A stretch of DNA of 64,000 nucleotides from [Zimmermannella] alba NBRC 15616 (lineage in GTDB: Bacteria; Actinomycetota; Actinomycetes; Actinomycetales; Microbacteriaceae): NCBI RefSeq assembly GCF_001570905.1, contig NZ_BCSO01000007.1, positions 1 to 64,000 on the forward strand, written 5' to 3'. The translations under genes were made by a program, and so were the position numbers. The notes below the pieces were generated by a model. The model saw only the letters and a program-made list of their open reading frames with translations, searched no databases and was not told the DNA's origin. Within the stretch, counting starts at the first letter, position 1. Each line of letters starts with the position of its first letter. Below are positions 16,136-25,001 of this stretch, piece by piece.

Positions 16136-16527
16136 TGCAAGATAGAATGCGTTCTACTCGTGTCGCAGGTTTGTGTGTTATTGGGAGCGGGGTGTTGGTT
16201 TCCCTGTGGCTTGGTTTTGCGGGGGAAGTGCAGGCCGCCGATATTGTGTACGCGAAGAACATGAAGACCACCTCGGGGGTGGAACGAACCTCAAGTTCTT
16301 TTTCGAGTTTGGTTGGGGGAAGCTCGAATGTGAATCTGGGAGTGGGGCAGCATGGCGTGGTGACATATCGCCCTGCTCCCGGTTATGTTGAAATTGGCCG
16401 CGTGGAGTCGACGGGTGGTAATCAGACATTCTTGAGTCACGCTCGCGCTCAACATGTCCGAAGCAAGTGCTCGTGGTGGATCTCGGTGGGTGGTGAGGCG
16501 GAGCTCACCTGCTCTGCAAGAACGTGA
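16135..16527 (+). CDS. Small exported protein, operon gene 3 (paralogue of gene 1)
   Basis: This 130-aa protein has a signal peptide (hydrophobic residues 10-30, likely cleavage after EVQA). The mature part is Ser/Gly/Val-rich with two cysteines near the end. From residue 76 it parallels gene 1: PAPGYVEIG, STGGNQ, a SHARAQHVRSKCSWW segment, then a last cysteine in LTCSA. The paired W/C ending suggests one disulfide per monomer. It is coupled to both neighbours by overlapping stop/start codons. Two divergent copies in one operon suggest a two-component secreted product or duplication followed by specialisation. Function is unknown. Confidence 0.7.
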   Translation: MQDRMRSTRVAGLCVIGSGVLVSLWLGFAGEVQAADIVYAKNMKTTSGVERTSSSFSSLVGGSSNVNLGVGQHGVVTYRPAPGYVEIGRVESTGGNQTFLSHARAQHVRSKCSWWISVGGEAELTCSART

Positions 16528-17027
16528 TGTTGATGAGCCTTCTTATTGGCCTTATTGGGGTTGTTGTCTATGTCTGTCTCGTGGGAATTCTGACCATTCG
16601 AAAGATCGGTTTAGAAGGTGGGGCGGTTTTTGATCTCAGTAATCAGCTGGTGGGGGTGACGGCACCATCTGGAGGAATATTCACACTTATTGCCATTGCG
16701 TTGCTATCTGTGGGAGTCTTGGGTCTTCTTGCCAGGAGACTGTTTAGTGTAAGGGACTCTGCATTCCGTATTTGGGGACTCTGGGGTTTTGGTCTCGGTG
16801 GAATCACGTTGGGCATATTTCGTATGTTCTGGACAGGAAACGCGGGCGCTGGTGATTCCCTCGAGCAAGGATTTGAACCCTGGGTCGTTGGTTGGATTAT
16901 TGAAGGGATCGACAATCCCGCCGCATTGACCGTCGTTCTGGCGTCCGTCGTCATCGCAGTCCACTCCCATATGAGACGGCGGACGTTGAAGGGTGCCAAG
17001 GGTGGTGATTCGGGTCCCGTTGCGTGA
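16527..17027 (+). CDS. Multi-pass membrane protein, operon gene 4
   Basis: The start overlaps the stop of gene 3 (TGATG); a GTG one codon earlier is also in frame. The 166-aa product has about four hydrophobic segments: MSLLIGLIGVVVYVCLVGIL at the start, one near residues 49-69, one near 84-98 and one near 133-150. It ends in a basic tail (MRRRTLKGAKGG). No transporter, protease or sortase motif is visible. As the last gene of an operon of exported proteins, it could be an immunity, anchoring or export-helper protein; this is inference from context. AT-richer codon use matches the preceding three genes. Confidence 0.7.
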   Translation: MLMSLLIGLIGVVVYVCLVGILTIRKIGLEGGAVFDLSNQLVGVTAPSGGIFTLIAIALLSVGVLGLLARRLFSVRDSAFRIWGLWGFGLGGITLGIFRMFWTGNAGAGDSLEQGFEPWVVGWIIEGIDNPAALTVVLASVVIAVHSHMRRRTLKGAKGGDSGPVA

Positions 17028-17209
17028 CCGTGCAGCCCGTGGGAGAGCAGGGCTGGCCTTGGCGCTCGGAATCTGGCAAGATGGGACGCTGACGAGTGCC
17101 GTCCGACCCTCTATCCGACGCGCGCCGACGACCATTCAAGCTTTACCCGGGTTCGCCCCACGAACCTGAGGCACGCTTACTCACTTCACGAAACCAATTC
17201 AGGAGACAC

Positions 17210-17674
17210 GTGGCTGTCAAGATCCGCCTCAAGCGCCTCGGTAAGATCCGTGCGCCGTTCTACCGCATCGTCGTCGCAGACTCGCGCACCAAGCGCGATG
17301 GTCGCGTCATCGAGGAGATCGGTAAGTACCACCCGACCGAGCACCCCTCGTTCATCGAGATCAACTCGGAGCGCGCCCAGCACTGGCTCTCCGTCGGCGC
17401 TCAGCCGACCGAGGCCGTCCTCGCCCTCCTTAAGCTCTCGGGCGACTGGGGCAAGTTCACCGGTGAAGGCTCGACCGAGTCGCAGATCAAGGCTCCCGAG
17501 GCAAAGGAAGCCTTTGAAGCTGACACCAACAAGAAGCCGGTCCTCAAGCCCAAGGCTGAGCCGAAGGCTGAAGTGAAGCCCTCGGAAGACGAGGTTGCTG
17601 AGGCTGCAGCTGAAGAGACCGCTGAGGACGCTGCGGCCGCCGACGAGGCCGCCGCAGAGGAGACCGAGGCGTAA
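17210..17674 (+). CDS. rpsP: 30S ribosomal protein S16
   Basis: The GTG at 17210 with AGGAG a few bases upstream gives the canonical [19 protein letters not shown] start. A longer open frame from 17096 is not supported. The first 85 residues are the S16 fold ([19 protein letters not shown]). The remaining 70 or so residues are an Ala/Glu/Lys-rich extension ending EEAAAEET-like, as in many actinobacterial S16 proteins. S16 assembles early on 16S rRNA. It heads the rpsP-khpA-rimM-flippase-trmD run, with gaps of only 2-4 bases between the first genes, so they are almost certainly co-transcribed. Confidence 0.97.
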   Translation: MAVKIRLKRLGKIRAPFYRIVVADSRTKRDGRVIEEIGKYHPTEHPSFIEINSERAQHWLSVGAQPTEAVLALLKLSGDWGKFTGEGSTESQIKAPEAKEAFEADTNKKPVLKPKAEPKAEVKPSEDEVAEAAAEETAEDAAAADEAAAEETEA

Positions 17675-17677
17675 ATC

Positions 17678-17908
17678 ATGCTCGAATCCGCGCTGACACA
17701 CCTGGTCCGGGGCATCGTTGATCGCCCGGACGACGTCCGCGTGGACCGAGTCTCGCAGGCGCGGGGCGAGGTCCTCGAGGTGCGCGTGCACCCCGAGGAC
17801 CTCGGCCGCGTCATCGGACGCTCGGGTCGCACCGCCAAGGCGCTGCGCACCGTCGTCGCCGCACTCGCCGACGGCGAGCGCGTCCGTGTCGACGTCGTCG
17901 ACGCATAG
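17678..17908 (+). CDS. khpA: KH-domain RNA-binding protein KhpA
   Basis: This 76-aa single KH domain has the RNA-contacting loop VIGRSGRTAKALRTVV (GxxG as GRSG). KhpA-type proteins, usually annotated UPF0109, bind RNA, with partner KhpB/EloR in firmicutes. The position between rpsP and rimM is the conserved actinobacterial and firmicute arrangement. The start ATG lies 3 bases after the rpsP stop. Confidence 0.95.
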   Translation: MLESALTHLVRGIVDRPDDVRVDRVSQARGEVLEVRVHPEDLGRVIGRSGRTAKALRTVVAALADGERVRVDVVDA

Positions 17909-17910
17909 CC

Positions 17911-18558
17911 GTGGCTCCAAAACCCGGCAGCATTACCCGGCTGCGAGTCGGACGCCTCACGAAGGCGCATGGGCTCAAGGGTGCGCTCAAAGTCGAGCTG
18001 TACACCGACGAGCCGGAACGCCGTTTCGTTCCCGGCGCAAGTTTTAGCCTCCAGGTGCCGCCCGAGAGCCCCTGGCACAACCGTAGCGTCGAGCTTCTCG
18101 AGCTCCGCTGGTACAACGAGCAGCCCGTCGCCTTCTTCAAGGGAGTCGAAGACCGCACCGCGGCAGAAACGCTCGTCAAGGCGATCCTCTGGGTCGACAA
18201 GGACGACGCTGAAGAACTCGAACCTGACACCTGGTACGACCACCAGCTTGTTGGCCTCGACGTCATCGTTGACGGCATGAAGGTTGGCGTCGTGGCTCGC
18301 ATCGACCACCTGCCGGCGCAGGACCTCATCGTCGTGAAGACGAAGGGGGACGATGTCCTCGTGCCGTTTGTGCGCGCGATCGTGCCGAACGTTGACATCC
18401 AGGCTGGACAGATCACGATGACTCCGCCTGGTGGACTCTTCGACCCGGAGCACGCTGAGATTGCCCGTGCTGACGGCAACCACGCAGCTGAAGCTGCGGC
18501 TGACGCGGATGACGCTGACGCGGCACACGCCCAGACTGACACGATCCCGGACCACTAG
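17911..18558 (+). CDS. rimM: Ribosome maturation factor RimM
   Basis: RimM helps assemble the 30S head and binds S19. The 215-aa protein has the N-terminal RimM domain (RVGRLTKAHGLKGALKVELY) and a C-terminal PRC-barrel region (YDHQLVGLDVIVDG...VPFVRAIVPNVD). It ends with an acidic His/Asp/Ala-rich tail of about 35 residues that is longer than in E. coli. The GTG at 17911 is 2 bases after the khpA stop, which indicates coupling. trmD normally follows directly; here a membrane-protein gene intervenes. Confidence 0.96.
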   Translation: MAPKPGSITRLRVGRLTKAHGLKGALKVELYTDEPERRFVPGASFSLQVPPESPWHNRSVELLELRWYNEQPVAFFKGVEDRTAAETLVKAILWVDKDDAEELEPDTWYDHQLVGLDVIVDGMKVGVVARIDHLPAQDLIVVKTKGDDVLVPFVRAIVPNVDIQAGQITMTPPGGLFDPEHAEIARADGNHAAEAAADADDADAAHAQTDTIPDH

Positions 18559-18561
18559 GCC

Positions 18562-19956
18562 ATGCGGTGGGTTGCCATCGCGTCCGCCGTCGCCGCGATC
18601 ACCGGCTACGTCGTCATCCTCATCGCGACGACCACGCTCGGCGCTGAGCGCTTCGAACTCTTCAACGTCTTCTGGGGCCTCTTCTTTACGCTGAACGGCA
18701 TCGTGATGGGCCTCATGCACGAGACCACGCGCGGTGTTCGCGCCATGGCGCGCCCCGACGACGAAACCTGGGAGCGTGAGCGCAGCCACGGCCAGGACGA
18801 CGAGGCCGTGCTCGAGGCTTTTGAGGCAGAAGAACTCGAGGATGCGAGCGTGAGCGCCGAAGCGCGGGCAGCAGATCTTGCCCTCGCCCGCGCGAGCAAC
18901 GCATCCGGCATCAACCCGGTGAAGACGAGCGTCACCATCTCGCTCGTCATCGGCGCCCTCGTGCTCGCGACCTCGCCGCTGTGGGCACCGGCTCTCTTAC
19001 CGGCGCAGTACGGAGCAACCGCAACGGGCCTGCTCACCGTGGCGATCACACTCACGACCGTGCAAGCGGTGTTCTCGGGCGTGCTCTCGGGTATTGGCCG
19101 GTGGCGCGCCTACGCCATCCTCACGATGATCGAGTCCTTTGGCCGCGTCATTGTGGCGCTCATCGCGACGCTCCTCAGCGACCCGGTGACGGGCTTCCTC
19201 GTCGCAACCGTGACCGGCATGATCTCAAGCCCGATCATCATGCTCACGCCGGTGGGACGTCGCGCGCTGAGCGCCCACACAGATGTCTCGCTCCGTAGCT
19301 TCCTCTCGCGCGGCGGCCAGTCGATGCTCGCCGCGAGCGCGGCAGCGGTCCTCGTCGTGGGCTTCCCGGTGCTCATTAAGGCCACGCGCCCCGGAACCGA
19401 CCCGGTGCTGCTCTCAAACCTGCTGTTGGCTGTGACGCTCACGCGAGCTCCCATCCTCACGCCCATCACCTCGTTCCAGAGCGCGATCGTCGTCTACTTC
19501 GTCGACCGTTTCCGCCAGGGACGCCGTGTGCTCCTCATTCCGATCGCGGCTGTCCTCGGCATTGCCATCGTGGGTGCCGGTCTTGCCTGGCTCGTCGGGC
19601 CGCCGATCATCGAACTCATGGGCCGCGGCTTCACCGTCGGCGGGCATGTCCTCGCGGCACTCACCTTTGTGGCGGGTGTCACGGGATGCCTCTACCTGAG
19701 CGGCGCTGCAGTGCTCGCCCGCGAACGCCACGGTGTGTACGTTGCCGGCTGGTGGACGGCCACGATCGTTGCGATCGTCGTCCTCCTCGTGACGCCCGGC
19801 GTGCTTGACGCCGTCGTGCTCGCGCTGGGCCTCGGGCCGCTCCTGGGCGTTCTCGTCCACCTCATCTTCGGGATGGGGCCAGTCACGCGCGACAATGAAA
19901 CCGCCCCTGAACCGTCCACCGAACCTGAGCGAGAGGCCGCCGAGCATGCGCGTTGA
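18562..19956 (+). CDS. Flippase-like polytopic membrane protein
   Basis: The 464-aa protein has roughly 12 hydrophobic segments in pairs, with a charged loop near residues 65-110. It resembles Wzx/MATE-type polysaccharide flippases of the MOP superfamily in layout: [32 protein letters not shown] and [15 protein letters not shown] are reminiscent of such proteins. It would move lipid-linked sugars or another amphipath across the membrane; the substrate is unknown. It sits between rimM (3-base gap) and trmD (11-base overlap), an unusual insertion into a normally contiguous ribosome-maturation operon. The superfamily call is by general pattern. Confidence 0.65.
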   Translation: MRWVAIASAVAAITGYVVILIATTTLGAERFELFNVFWGLFFTLNGIVMGLMHETTRGVRAMARPDDETWERERSHGQDDEAVLEAFEAEELEDASVSAEARAADLALARASNASGINPVKTSVTISLVIGALVLATSPLWAPALLPAQYGATATGLLTVAITLTTVQAVFSGVLSGIGRWRAYAILTMIESFGRVIVALIATLLSDPVTGFLVATVTGMISSPIIMLTPVGRRALSAHTDVSLRSFLSRGGQSMLAASAAAVLVVGFPVLIKATRPGTDPVLLSNLLLAVTLTRAPILTPITSFQSAIVVYFVDRFRQGRRVLLIPIAAVLGIAIVGAGLAWLVGPPIIELMGRGFTVGGHVLAALTFVAGVTGCLYLSGAAVLARERHGVYVAGWWTATIVAIVVLLVTPGVLDAVVLALGLGPLLGVLVHLIFGMGPVTRDNETAPEPSTEPEREAAEHAR

Positions 19957-20674
19957 CATCGTCACGATCTTCCCGAGCTTCTTTGACGTGCTCGACCTGT
20001 CGCTCCTCGGCAAGGCACGCGCGCAGGGGCTCTTCGAACTTGGTGTGCACGACCTCCGCGACTACACGCACGATCGTCACCGCACCGTCGACGACACCCC
20101 CTACGGCGGCGGCGCCGGAATGGTCATGAAGCCGGAGCCGTGGGGCGAGGCCCTCGACGTGATCCTTGCTGACTCGCCCGCGGTGGAGGAGGGGAACGAG
20201 CCGGGTGCTGAGCAGCCGCTCATCATCTTCCCGTCGCCGGCTGGCCACGTCTTCACGCAGGCCACCGCACGCCGCTATGCCAACGAACGCCACATTGTCT
20301 TTGGTTGCGGACGCTACGAGGGCATCGACCAGCGCGTCTTCGACTACGCCGCAACGCGCGCTCGCGTTGAGCTCGTGAGTCTCGGTGACTACGTCCTGAA
20401 CGGCGGCGAAGTAGCCGTCATGGCGATGATCGAAGCCTTCGGACGACTCATCCCGGGCGTCGTGGGGAACCCGCTCTCGCTCGTGGAAGAGTCACACGAG
20501 GATGGCTTGCTCGAGTACCCGAGCTACACGAAGCCCGCTGCGTGGCGCGGCTTTGAGGTGCCGGAGGTGCTGCTGTCGGGGCACCACGGCAAGGTCGCCG
20601 AGTGGCGCAAGGAGCAGCAGATTGAGCGGACGCGGCGCGTGCGCCCGGATCTGTTGCCGGAAGAACTGCGCTAG
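19946..20674 (+). CDS. trmD: tRNA (guanine-N1)-methyltransferase
   Basis: TrmD makes m1G37 in tRNAs with SAM, preventing frameshifts. The 242-aa protein starts [16 protein letters not shown] and has [19 protein letters not shown]. The SPOUT knot region is complete: [30 protein letters not shown], and [20 protein letters not shown]. The ATG at 19946 overlaps the end of the flippase-like gene; the open frame continues upstream to 19805, but only this start matches the family. Length is normal. Confidence 0.97.
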   Translation: MRVDIVTIFPSFFDVLDLSLLGKARAQGLFELGVHDLRDYTHDRHRTVDDTPYGGGAGMVMKPEPWGEALDVILADSPAVEEGNEPGAEQPLIIFPSPAGHVFTQATARRYANERHIVFGCGRYEGIDQRVFDYAATRARVELVSLGDYVLNGGEVAVMAMIEAFGRLIPGVVGNPLSLVEESHEDGLLEYPSYTKPAAWRGFEVPEVLLSGHHGKVAEWRKEQQIERTRRVRPDLLPEELR

Positions 20675-20711
20675 AGCTCCCGAGGCTGGTCGAAGAGCCG
20701 CAGCGTGTTCG

Positions 20712-21491
20712 CTAGGCCTCGAGGAAGCTGCGGTCAGTAAAGATGATCGGCTCGCCCTCGGTGATCGCGATCGTGTGCTCGCTGTGGGCGCCGCGTGAGC
20801 CATCGGCACCGAGGAGCGTCCAGCCGTCCGTGTCCTTCGTGAGCTTGTTCGTCGTGGCGTTGAACCACGGCTCAACCGCGATGACGAGGCCCGGCTCGAG
20901 CACAGGGCCACGCTTTGCCCGGCCACGGTTTGGCACCGGCGGGAACTCGTGCATCGTGCGCCCCACACCGTGGCCGCCGTACTCGACGTTCACCGGGTAA
21001 CCGTACGCCTTCGCGACCTCACCGATCGCGTGCGAAATGTCGCCGAGGCGCTTGCCGGCATACGCCTCGGCAATGCCCGCCTCGAGGGCTTCTTCGGTGG
21101 CTCGGATGAGGCGAAGGTCTTCCTCGCGCGGCGTCCCCACCACGAACGAGACTGCCGAGTCGGACACCCAGCCGTCGACCGAGACAGCGAAGTCGAGGGT
21201 GAGGAGATCCCCATCCTGCAGCGCGTAGTCCTTCGGGCGTCCGTGCAGGACTGCCTCGTTCACCGAGGTGCAGATGACGTAACCGAAGGGGCCGGAACCG
21301 AAGCTCGGCGCGTAGTCGATGTAGCAGCTCTCAGCGCCACGAGCCCGGATCATCTCGTGAGCGCGCGCGTCAATCTCGAGCAGGTTCGTGCCGACCTTCG
21401 TCTCCTGCTGGAGGGTGTGGAGGACCTCAGCGACGAAGCGGCCAGCGGCGCGCATCTCCTCAAGTTCGGACGGGGTGCGCAACTCAATCAT
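20712..21491 (-). CDS. map: Type I methionine aminopeptidase
   Basis: This enzyme removes the N-terminal methionine of nascent proteins with two metal ions. The ATG at 21491 gives 259 aa starting MIELRTPSELEEMRAAGRFV. Metal ligands fall in LLTLDFAVSVDGWVSDSAVS (Asp/Asp), GHGVGRTMHEFP (His), and the late Glu residues in LVIAVEPWF and HSEHTIAI. It converges on trmD and is monocistronic. An upstream extension of the frame to 21575 is rejected for lack of family similarity. Confidence 0.96.
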   Translation of the reverse strand: MIELRTPSELEEMRAAGRFVAEVLHTLQQETKVGTNLLEIDARAHEMIRARGAESCYIDYAPSFGSGPFGYVICTSVNEAVLHGRPKDYALQDGDLLTLDFAVSVDGWVSDSAVSFVVGTPREEDLRLIRATEEALEAGIAEAYAGKRLGDISHAIGEVAKAYGYPVNVEYGGHGVGRTMHEFPPVPNRGRAKRGPVLEPGLVIAVEPWFNATTNKLTKDTDGWTLLGADGSRGAHSEHTIAITEGEPIIFTDRSFLEA

Positions 21492-21593
21492 GTCTTCCAG
21501 GCTACCCCCGCTCGCCCCGCCAGTTCTCGGTGAGTTTCGCGAGTGCCCGGCTGCGTTCGGCTCCTTCGGATGCATGTCCCGTAGCGTGAAGGC

Positions 21594-22373
21594 ATGCGTG
21601 CACGTTCACTGCTTTATCGTCTGCTGCTTCCCGCGGTGCTGGTCATCCCTGCCTTCATCTTCGCCGGATGGGTGATCCGGGGGTCGCGGCTTGGTGAGCT
21701 GCTCTCCGTGGTCCTCGTGTCGCCCGCGTGCCTCATCGCGCTCGGTGCGATCTCGGCGCTCATTTGGGCGCGCCCGGATGCTCGGAGCGAGCGGGCGGTC
21801 ACCGTGCCGGATGCAATCACGGTAGGCATCGTGTGGGTGCTCTGGATTGTCGGTGCATTCCTGCCGCGTCCTCTCGGCAGCTGGATGCTCGGTATCGCAC
21901 TCGTCGTGTCGATCGTCGTCATCGTGCTGCTGGCCCGCCAGCTCAAGAAGGTCGCCGCGCGCCGACTCGACCAGATGACCGATGACCTCCGCGAACGCGG
22001 TGCGAACCCGACGTGGGGTCAGCCGCGCGACCAGGCTGACTGGTACGCGCGCTACGAATCGCGTCACGGTCGAAGCGCAGGCACGACCGCTCCTGGCGCC
22101 GGCATCGTCCTCGAAGGTGCTGTCAGTGAGCCCAAGCGTGAAGGTAATATGCCCGGCTCAACCCGCGTTGACGGCGGTGTCATGGGTGAGCACGAGACGG
22201 ATCGTCCCGGGGCGAACTTCGGTGCAAACCGTGCCCCGAAGGCGGAGAACTGGGACCCAACTCGCCCCGTGCCCGGCCAGCGCGCAGCGCGCAATACTGA
22301 TGAGCGCCGCAATACGGATGACGACGATGCCCTCGACGACAGCACTGTCGAGCCTCCGTACCGCGGCACGTAG
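21594..22373 (+). CDS. Conserved membrane protein, 259 aa
   Basis: Four hydrophobic segments lie in the first 115 residues: LLLPAVLVIPAFIFAGWVI, VVLVSPACLIALGAISALIW, AITVGIVWVLWIVGAF and GIALVVSIVVIVLLARQL. A cytoplasmic, charged tail of about 140 residues follows, rich in Arg, Asp, Asn and Pro (DNA-encoded TRPVPGQRAARNTDERRN), likely disordered. No catalytic motif is visible. It lies between map and rplS. I recognise no family. Confidence 0.7.
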   Translation: MRARSLLYRLLLPAVLVIPAFIFAGWVIRGSRLGELLSVVLVSPACLIALGAISALIWARPDARSERAVTVPDAITVGIVWVLWIVGAFLPRPLGSWMLGIALVVSIVVIVLLARQLKKVAARRLDQMTDDLRERGANPTWGQPRDQADWYARYESRHGRSAGTTAPGAGIVLEGAVSEPKREGNMPGSTRVDGGVMGEHETDRPGANFGANRAPKAENWDPTRPVPGQRAARNTDERRNTDDDDALDDSTVEPPYRGT

Positions 22374-22396
22374 TGGCACATGGGCGCGCATGAGCA

Positions 22397-22426
22397 TTGC
22401 GCGTCGCGCTAGAAGCGTGGTTGAAT
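22397..22426 (+). promoter_or_regulatory. Candidate promoter for rplS
   Basis: TTGCGC (22397-22402) and TTGAAT (22421-22426) are spaced by 18 bases, about 118 bases upstream of rplS. The transcript would have a leader of about 110 bases. No ribosomal-protein leader structure was recognised. Confidence 0.35.
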
Positions 22427-22543
22427 AGCTCTTCGTGCCGCGGCACGGCTCTGCCTCCGGGGAGTCCGCGCCTTCTGCGATGCACGACATCCTTGATTCC
22501 TTTACCGCGCAGTCGACCGGTGGCGACTGCAGAGAGCGACATC

Positions 22544-22891
22544 ATGAACCTCATCGACGAACTCGACAAGGCCTCCCTCAAGACCGACATCCCTGACTTC
22601 CGCGCAGGTGACACCGTCAAGGTGCACGTGAACATCGTTGAAGGTAACCGTTCGCGTATCCAGGTCTTCCAGGGTGTTGTCCTCGGCCGTCAGGGTGCTG
22701 GCGTTCGCGAGACCTTCATCGTCCGCAAGGTCAGCTTCCAGGTGGGTGTGGAGCGTCAGTTCCCGGTGCACTCGCCGATCATCGACAAGATCGAACTCGT
22801 GTCGCGCGGTGAGGTTCGCCGCGCCAAGCTCTACTACCTCCGCGACCGCCGCGGCAAGGCAGCGAAGATCCGCGAGAAGCGCGAGCACTAA
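22544..22891 (+). CDS. rplS: 50S ribosomal protein L19
   Basis: The 115-aa protein starts [20 protein letters not shown] and has the family core [37 protein letters not shown], and [21 protein letters not shown]19 sits at the 30S-50S interface. The ATG at 22544 is the family start; an open frame back to 22397 is only the leader. A strong hairpin follows, which indicates that the transcript ends before lepB. Confidence 0.97.
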   Translation: MNLIDELDKASLKTDIPDFRAGDTVKVHVNIVEGNRSRIQVFQGVVLGRQGAGVRETFIVRKVSFQVGVERQFPVHSPIIDKIELVSRGEVRRAKLYYLRDRRGKAAKIREKREH

Positions 22892-22929
22892 GACACGCGA
22901 TCGGCGCGGATCGATCCGCGCGACGCACG

Positions 22930-22962
22930 CGACAACGGCCCCCAACTCGGGGGCCGTTGTCG
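22930..22962 (+). terminator. Terminator hairpin after rplS
   Basis: A perfect 14-bp stem (CGACAACGGCCCCC with its complement) closes on an AACTC loop about 40 bases after the rplS stop. A shorter palindrome (GCGCGGATC/GATCCGCGC) precedes it. There is no clear T-run, as is common in high-GC actinobacteria. Confidence 0.7.
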
Positions 22963-23006
22963 TACCGTAGGCGAATGGGCATCGTGCCCACAGAAGAAGG
23001 GGCATC

Positions 23007-23939
23007 ATGTCGGCAATGCGCGATGACGAGCTGGACGCTCGATCTGACGCGACCGATGATGCACCCCGCGTGGGTGACGACCCCCAGGCTGCGGAGATTC
23101 TCGCTTCCGGTCGTGGTCCGCAGCACGCGCGACCCCCCTTCGATGCACGTCACCGAAAACTCTCGCCGAATGAGCTCGCCCAGGCCCGGCTTGGCTGGAG
23201 TGACGACGACGAAGACGAGCCGGTTCGCACCCGGCGACCGAGCAAGCGCCGCACTGCGGCCATATTCCTCCGCGATGTGGTCATCGTCGCGGTTCTCGCC
23301 CTTGTGGTGAGCATGGCGATGAAGACGTGGATCGTGCGCCCGTATTACATCCCCTCCGCCTCGATGCACGAGACGCTCATCGAGAACGACCGGATTCTCG
23401 TCAACCTCTTCGTGCCAGAACTTGTGCCGCTCGAGCGCGGGGACGTCGTCGTCTTCACGGACCCGGGCGGCTGGCTCCCGCCGAGCATGCCGAAGGACAA
23501 GTCACCGCTTGAAGCCTTCCGCGACGGCACGCTCGAAACAATCGGCTTGAAGCCGGAAGACGCCAACAACACGCTCATCAAGCGCGTGATTGGTCTTCCC
23601 GGTGATCATGTCACCTGCTGCACCGTGTACGGCCAGGTGGCCGTGAATGATGTCCCGATCTCGGAACCTTACGCGCAGCTCGCGGGCAACACCGCAGCCT
23701 CCGGCGTGCCCTTCGACGTCACCGTGCCCGCAAACTCGATCTGGGTGATGGGCGACAATCGCTACAACTCGCAGGACTCGCGCTACCACCAGGACCTCCC
23801 CACGGGCGGCTTCGTCCCGATGGAATCCGTTGTTGGCAAGGCGTTCCTCGTGAACTATCCCTTCGAGCACTTCGGTGTGCTCGGCAACTACCCCGAGGTG
23901 TTCGCGAACGTCCCGAATCGCGAGCCGGGGGCGAACTAG
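23007..23939 (+). CDS. lepB: Signal peptidase I
   Basis: This membrane-bound Ser/Lys protease cleaves Sec and Tat signal peptides. The 310-aa product has an 80-residue acidic cytoplasmic N-terminus, one transmembrane anchor (about residues 85-105), the catalytic motif YYIPSASMHETL (Ser about 119) and the catalytic Lys in LIKRVIGLPGD (about 192). Box E, GDNRYNSQDSRYH, is also present. An insert between boxes B and D (about 25 residues around MPKDKSPLEAF) is common in actinobacteria. The rnhB start follows 3 bases after the stop, so they are coupled. Confidence 0.97.
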   Translation: MSAMRDDELDARSDATDDAPRVGDDPQAAEILASGRGPQHARPPFDARHRKLSPNELAQARLGWSDDDEDEPVRTRRPSKRRTAAIFLRDVVIVAVLALVVSMAMKTWIVRPYYIPSASMHETLIENDRILVNLFVPELVPLERGDVVVFTDPGGWLPPSMPKDKSPLEAFRDGTLETIGLKPEDANNTLIKRVIGLPGDHVTCCTVYGQVAVNDVPISEPYAQLAGNTAASGVPFDVTVPANSIWVMGDNRYNSQDSRYHQDLPTGGFVPMESVVGKAFLVNYPFEHFGVLGNYPEVFANVPNREPGAN

Positions 23940-23942
23940 CGC

Positions 23943-24641
23943 GTGGCGGTCATCGAGCCGACACTCGCGCTGGAAGAGCGCCTGCTCACCACTGCGTCCA
24001 CGGTGATTGGCATGGATGAGGTGGGCCGCGGTGCCATCGCTGGCCCCGTGTGTGTTGGCGCCTGTGCGATCGTGCAGGAAGATCTCGCCGATGGTTTTCC
24101 TGCCGGGCTCCGAGACTCGAAGCTCATGAGCCCGAAGCGCCGCGAAGCGATTGAGCCGCTCGTGCGTGAATGGGGGCAGGGACGGGCCGTCGGCTCGGCG
24201 AGTGTTGCCGAGATTGAGACGCACGGCATTGCGTGGGCGCTCGCGCACGCGGGGAAGCGGGCACTCGCGGAGCTCTACGCGCAGGGGATTGATGTGGCCA
24301 CCGCCGTCATCCTGCTTGACGGCTCGCACGATTGGCTCTCGCCGCACCTCACGCACCCGCTGCAGGTGCTCGTGCGTCCGAAAGCCGACCGTGATTGCGC
24401 GGTGGTTGCCGCCGCATCCGTGCTCGCGAAGGTGGAACGCGACGCGCACATGATGGTGCTCGGTGGTGAGGAAGACCCCTTTGCCTGGGTATCCAACAAG
24501 GGGTATGCCTCGGCGCAGCACACGAGCGCGATTCGAGCGCTTGGCCCGAGCGAACACCACCGCCTGAGCTGGCTGACGAAGATTCTGCAGGCGGACGCTG
24601 GTTCCGAGCCCGCGGGCACTGTTGCGGCGAATCCCGCCTAG
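23943..24641 (+). CDS. rnhB: Ribonuclease HII
   Basis: RNase HII removes ribonucleotides from DNA and RNA primers. The 232-aa protein has the active-site DEVGRGAIAGPVCVGA (Asp-Glu), the conserved LRDSKLMSPKRRE (Asp), and LDGSHDW plus a KADRDCAVVAAASVLAKVERD helix with further acidic ligands. The GTG start follows lepB directly. About 25 N-terminal residues precede the first motif, and length is usual. Confidence 0.95.
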   Translation: MAVIEPTLALEERLLTTASTVIGMDEVGRGAIAGPVCVGACAIVQEDLADGFPAGLRDSKLMSPKRREAIEPLVREWGQGRAVGSASVAEIETHGIAWALAHAGKRALAELYAQGIDVATAVILLDGSHDWLSPHLTHPLQVLVRPKADRDCAVVAAASVLAKVERDAHMMVLGGEEDPFAWVSNKGYASAQHTSAIRALGPSEHHRLSWLTKILQADAGSEPAGTVAANPA

Positions 24642-24647
24642 ACTGGG

Positions 24648-24977
24648 ATGACCATGGATCCTGAGCAATTCGACGACTACGAGCGTGAACTCGAGCTGGC
24701 GCTGTTTCGTGAGTACCGCGATGTGGTCTCGCAGTTCCGCTACGTCGTAGAGACTGAGCGTCGCTTCTACCTCGCGAATCGTGTCGAACTCACGCGCCGT
24801 GACGCCGAGCACGACTTCTATTTCGAGCTTGAGCTCGAAGATGTGTGGGTGTGGGACATCTACCGCACGCACCGCTTCGTGAGGAACGTGCGCGTGCTCA
24901 CCTTCAAGGACGTCAATGTCGAAGAGCTGCAGGACGCCGAGCTCGAACTGCCGAGCGAACTCTCCATCGACAAGTAG
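24648..24977 (+). CDS. DUF2469 family protein
   Basis: This 109-aa acidic protein reads DDYERELELALFREYRDVV, then FRYVVETERRFYLANRVEL and a YFELELEDVWVWDIYR stretch. This is the highly conserved actinobacterial DUF2469 family, usually found directly after rnhB as here. Its biochemical role is not established. Two in-frame ATGs (24648, 24654) are possible. Only six bases separate it from rnhB. Confidence 0.92.
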   Translation: MTMDPEQFDDYERELELALFREYRDVVSQFRYVVETERRFYLANRVELTRRDAEHDFYFELELEDVWVWDIYRTHRFVRNVRVLTFKDVNVEELQDAELELPSELSIDK

Positions 24978-25001
24978 CTCGCGGCGCGTCTTGCTGGGCG
25001 G

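Noticed and set aside
15092-16527. Lactococcin 972 family bacteriocin
   Set aside because: Only a vague H-x-A...R...W pattern is shared; the mature proteins are longer and contain two cysteines. Kept as an unnamed family.
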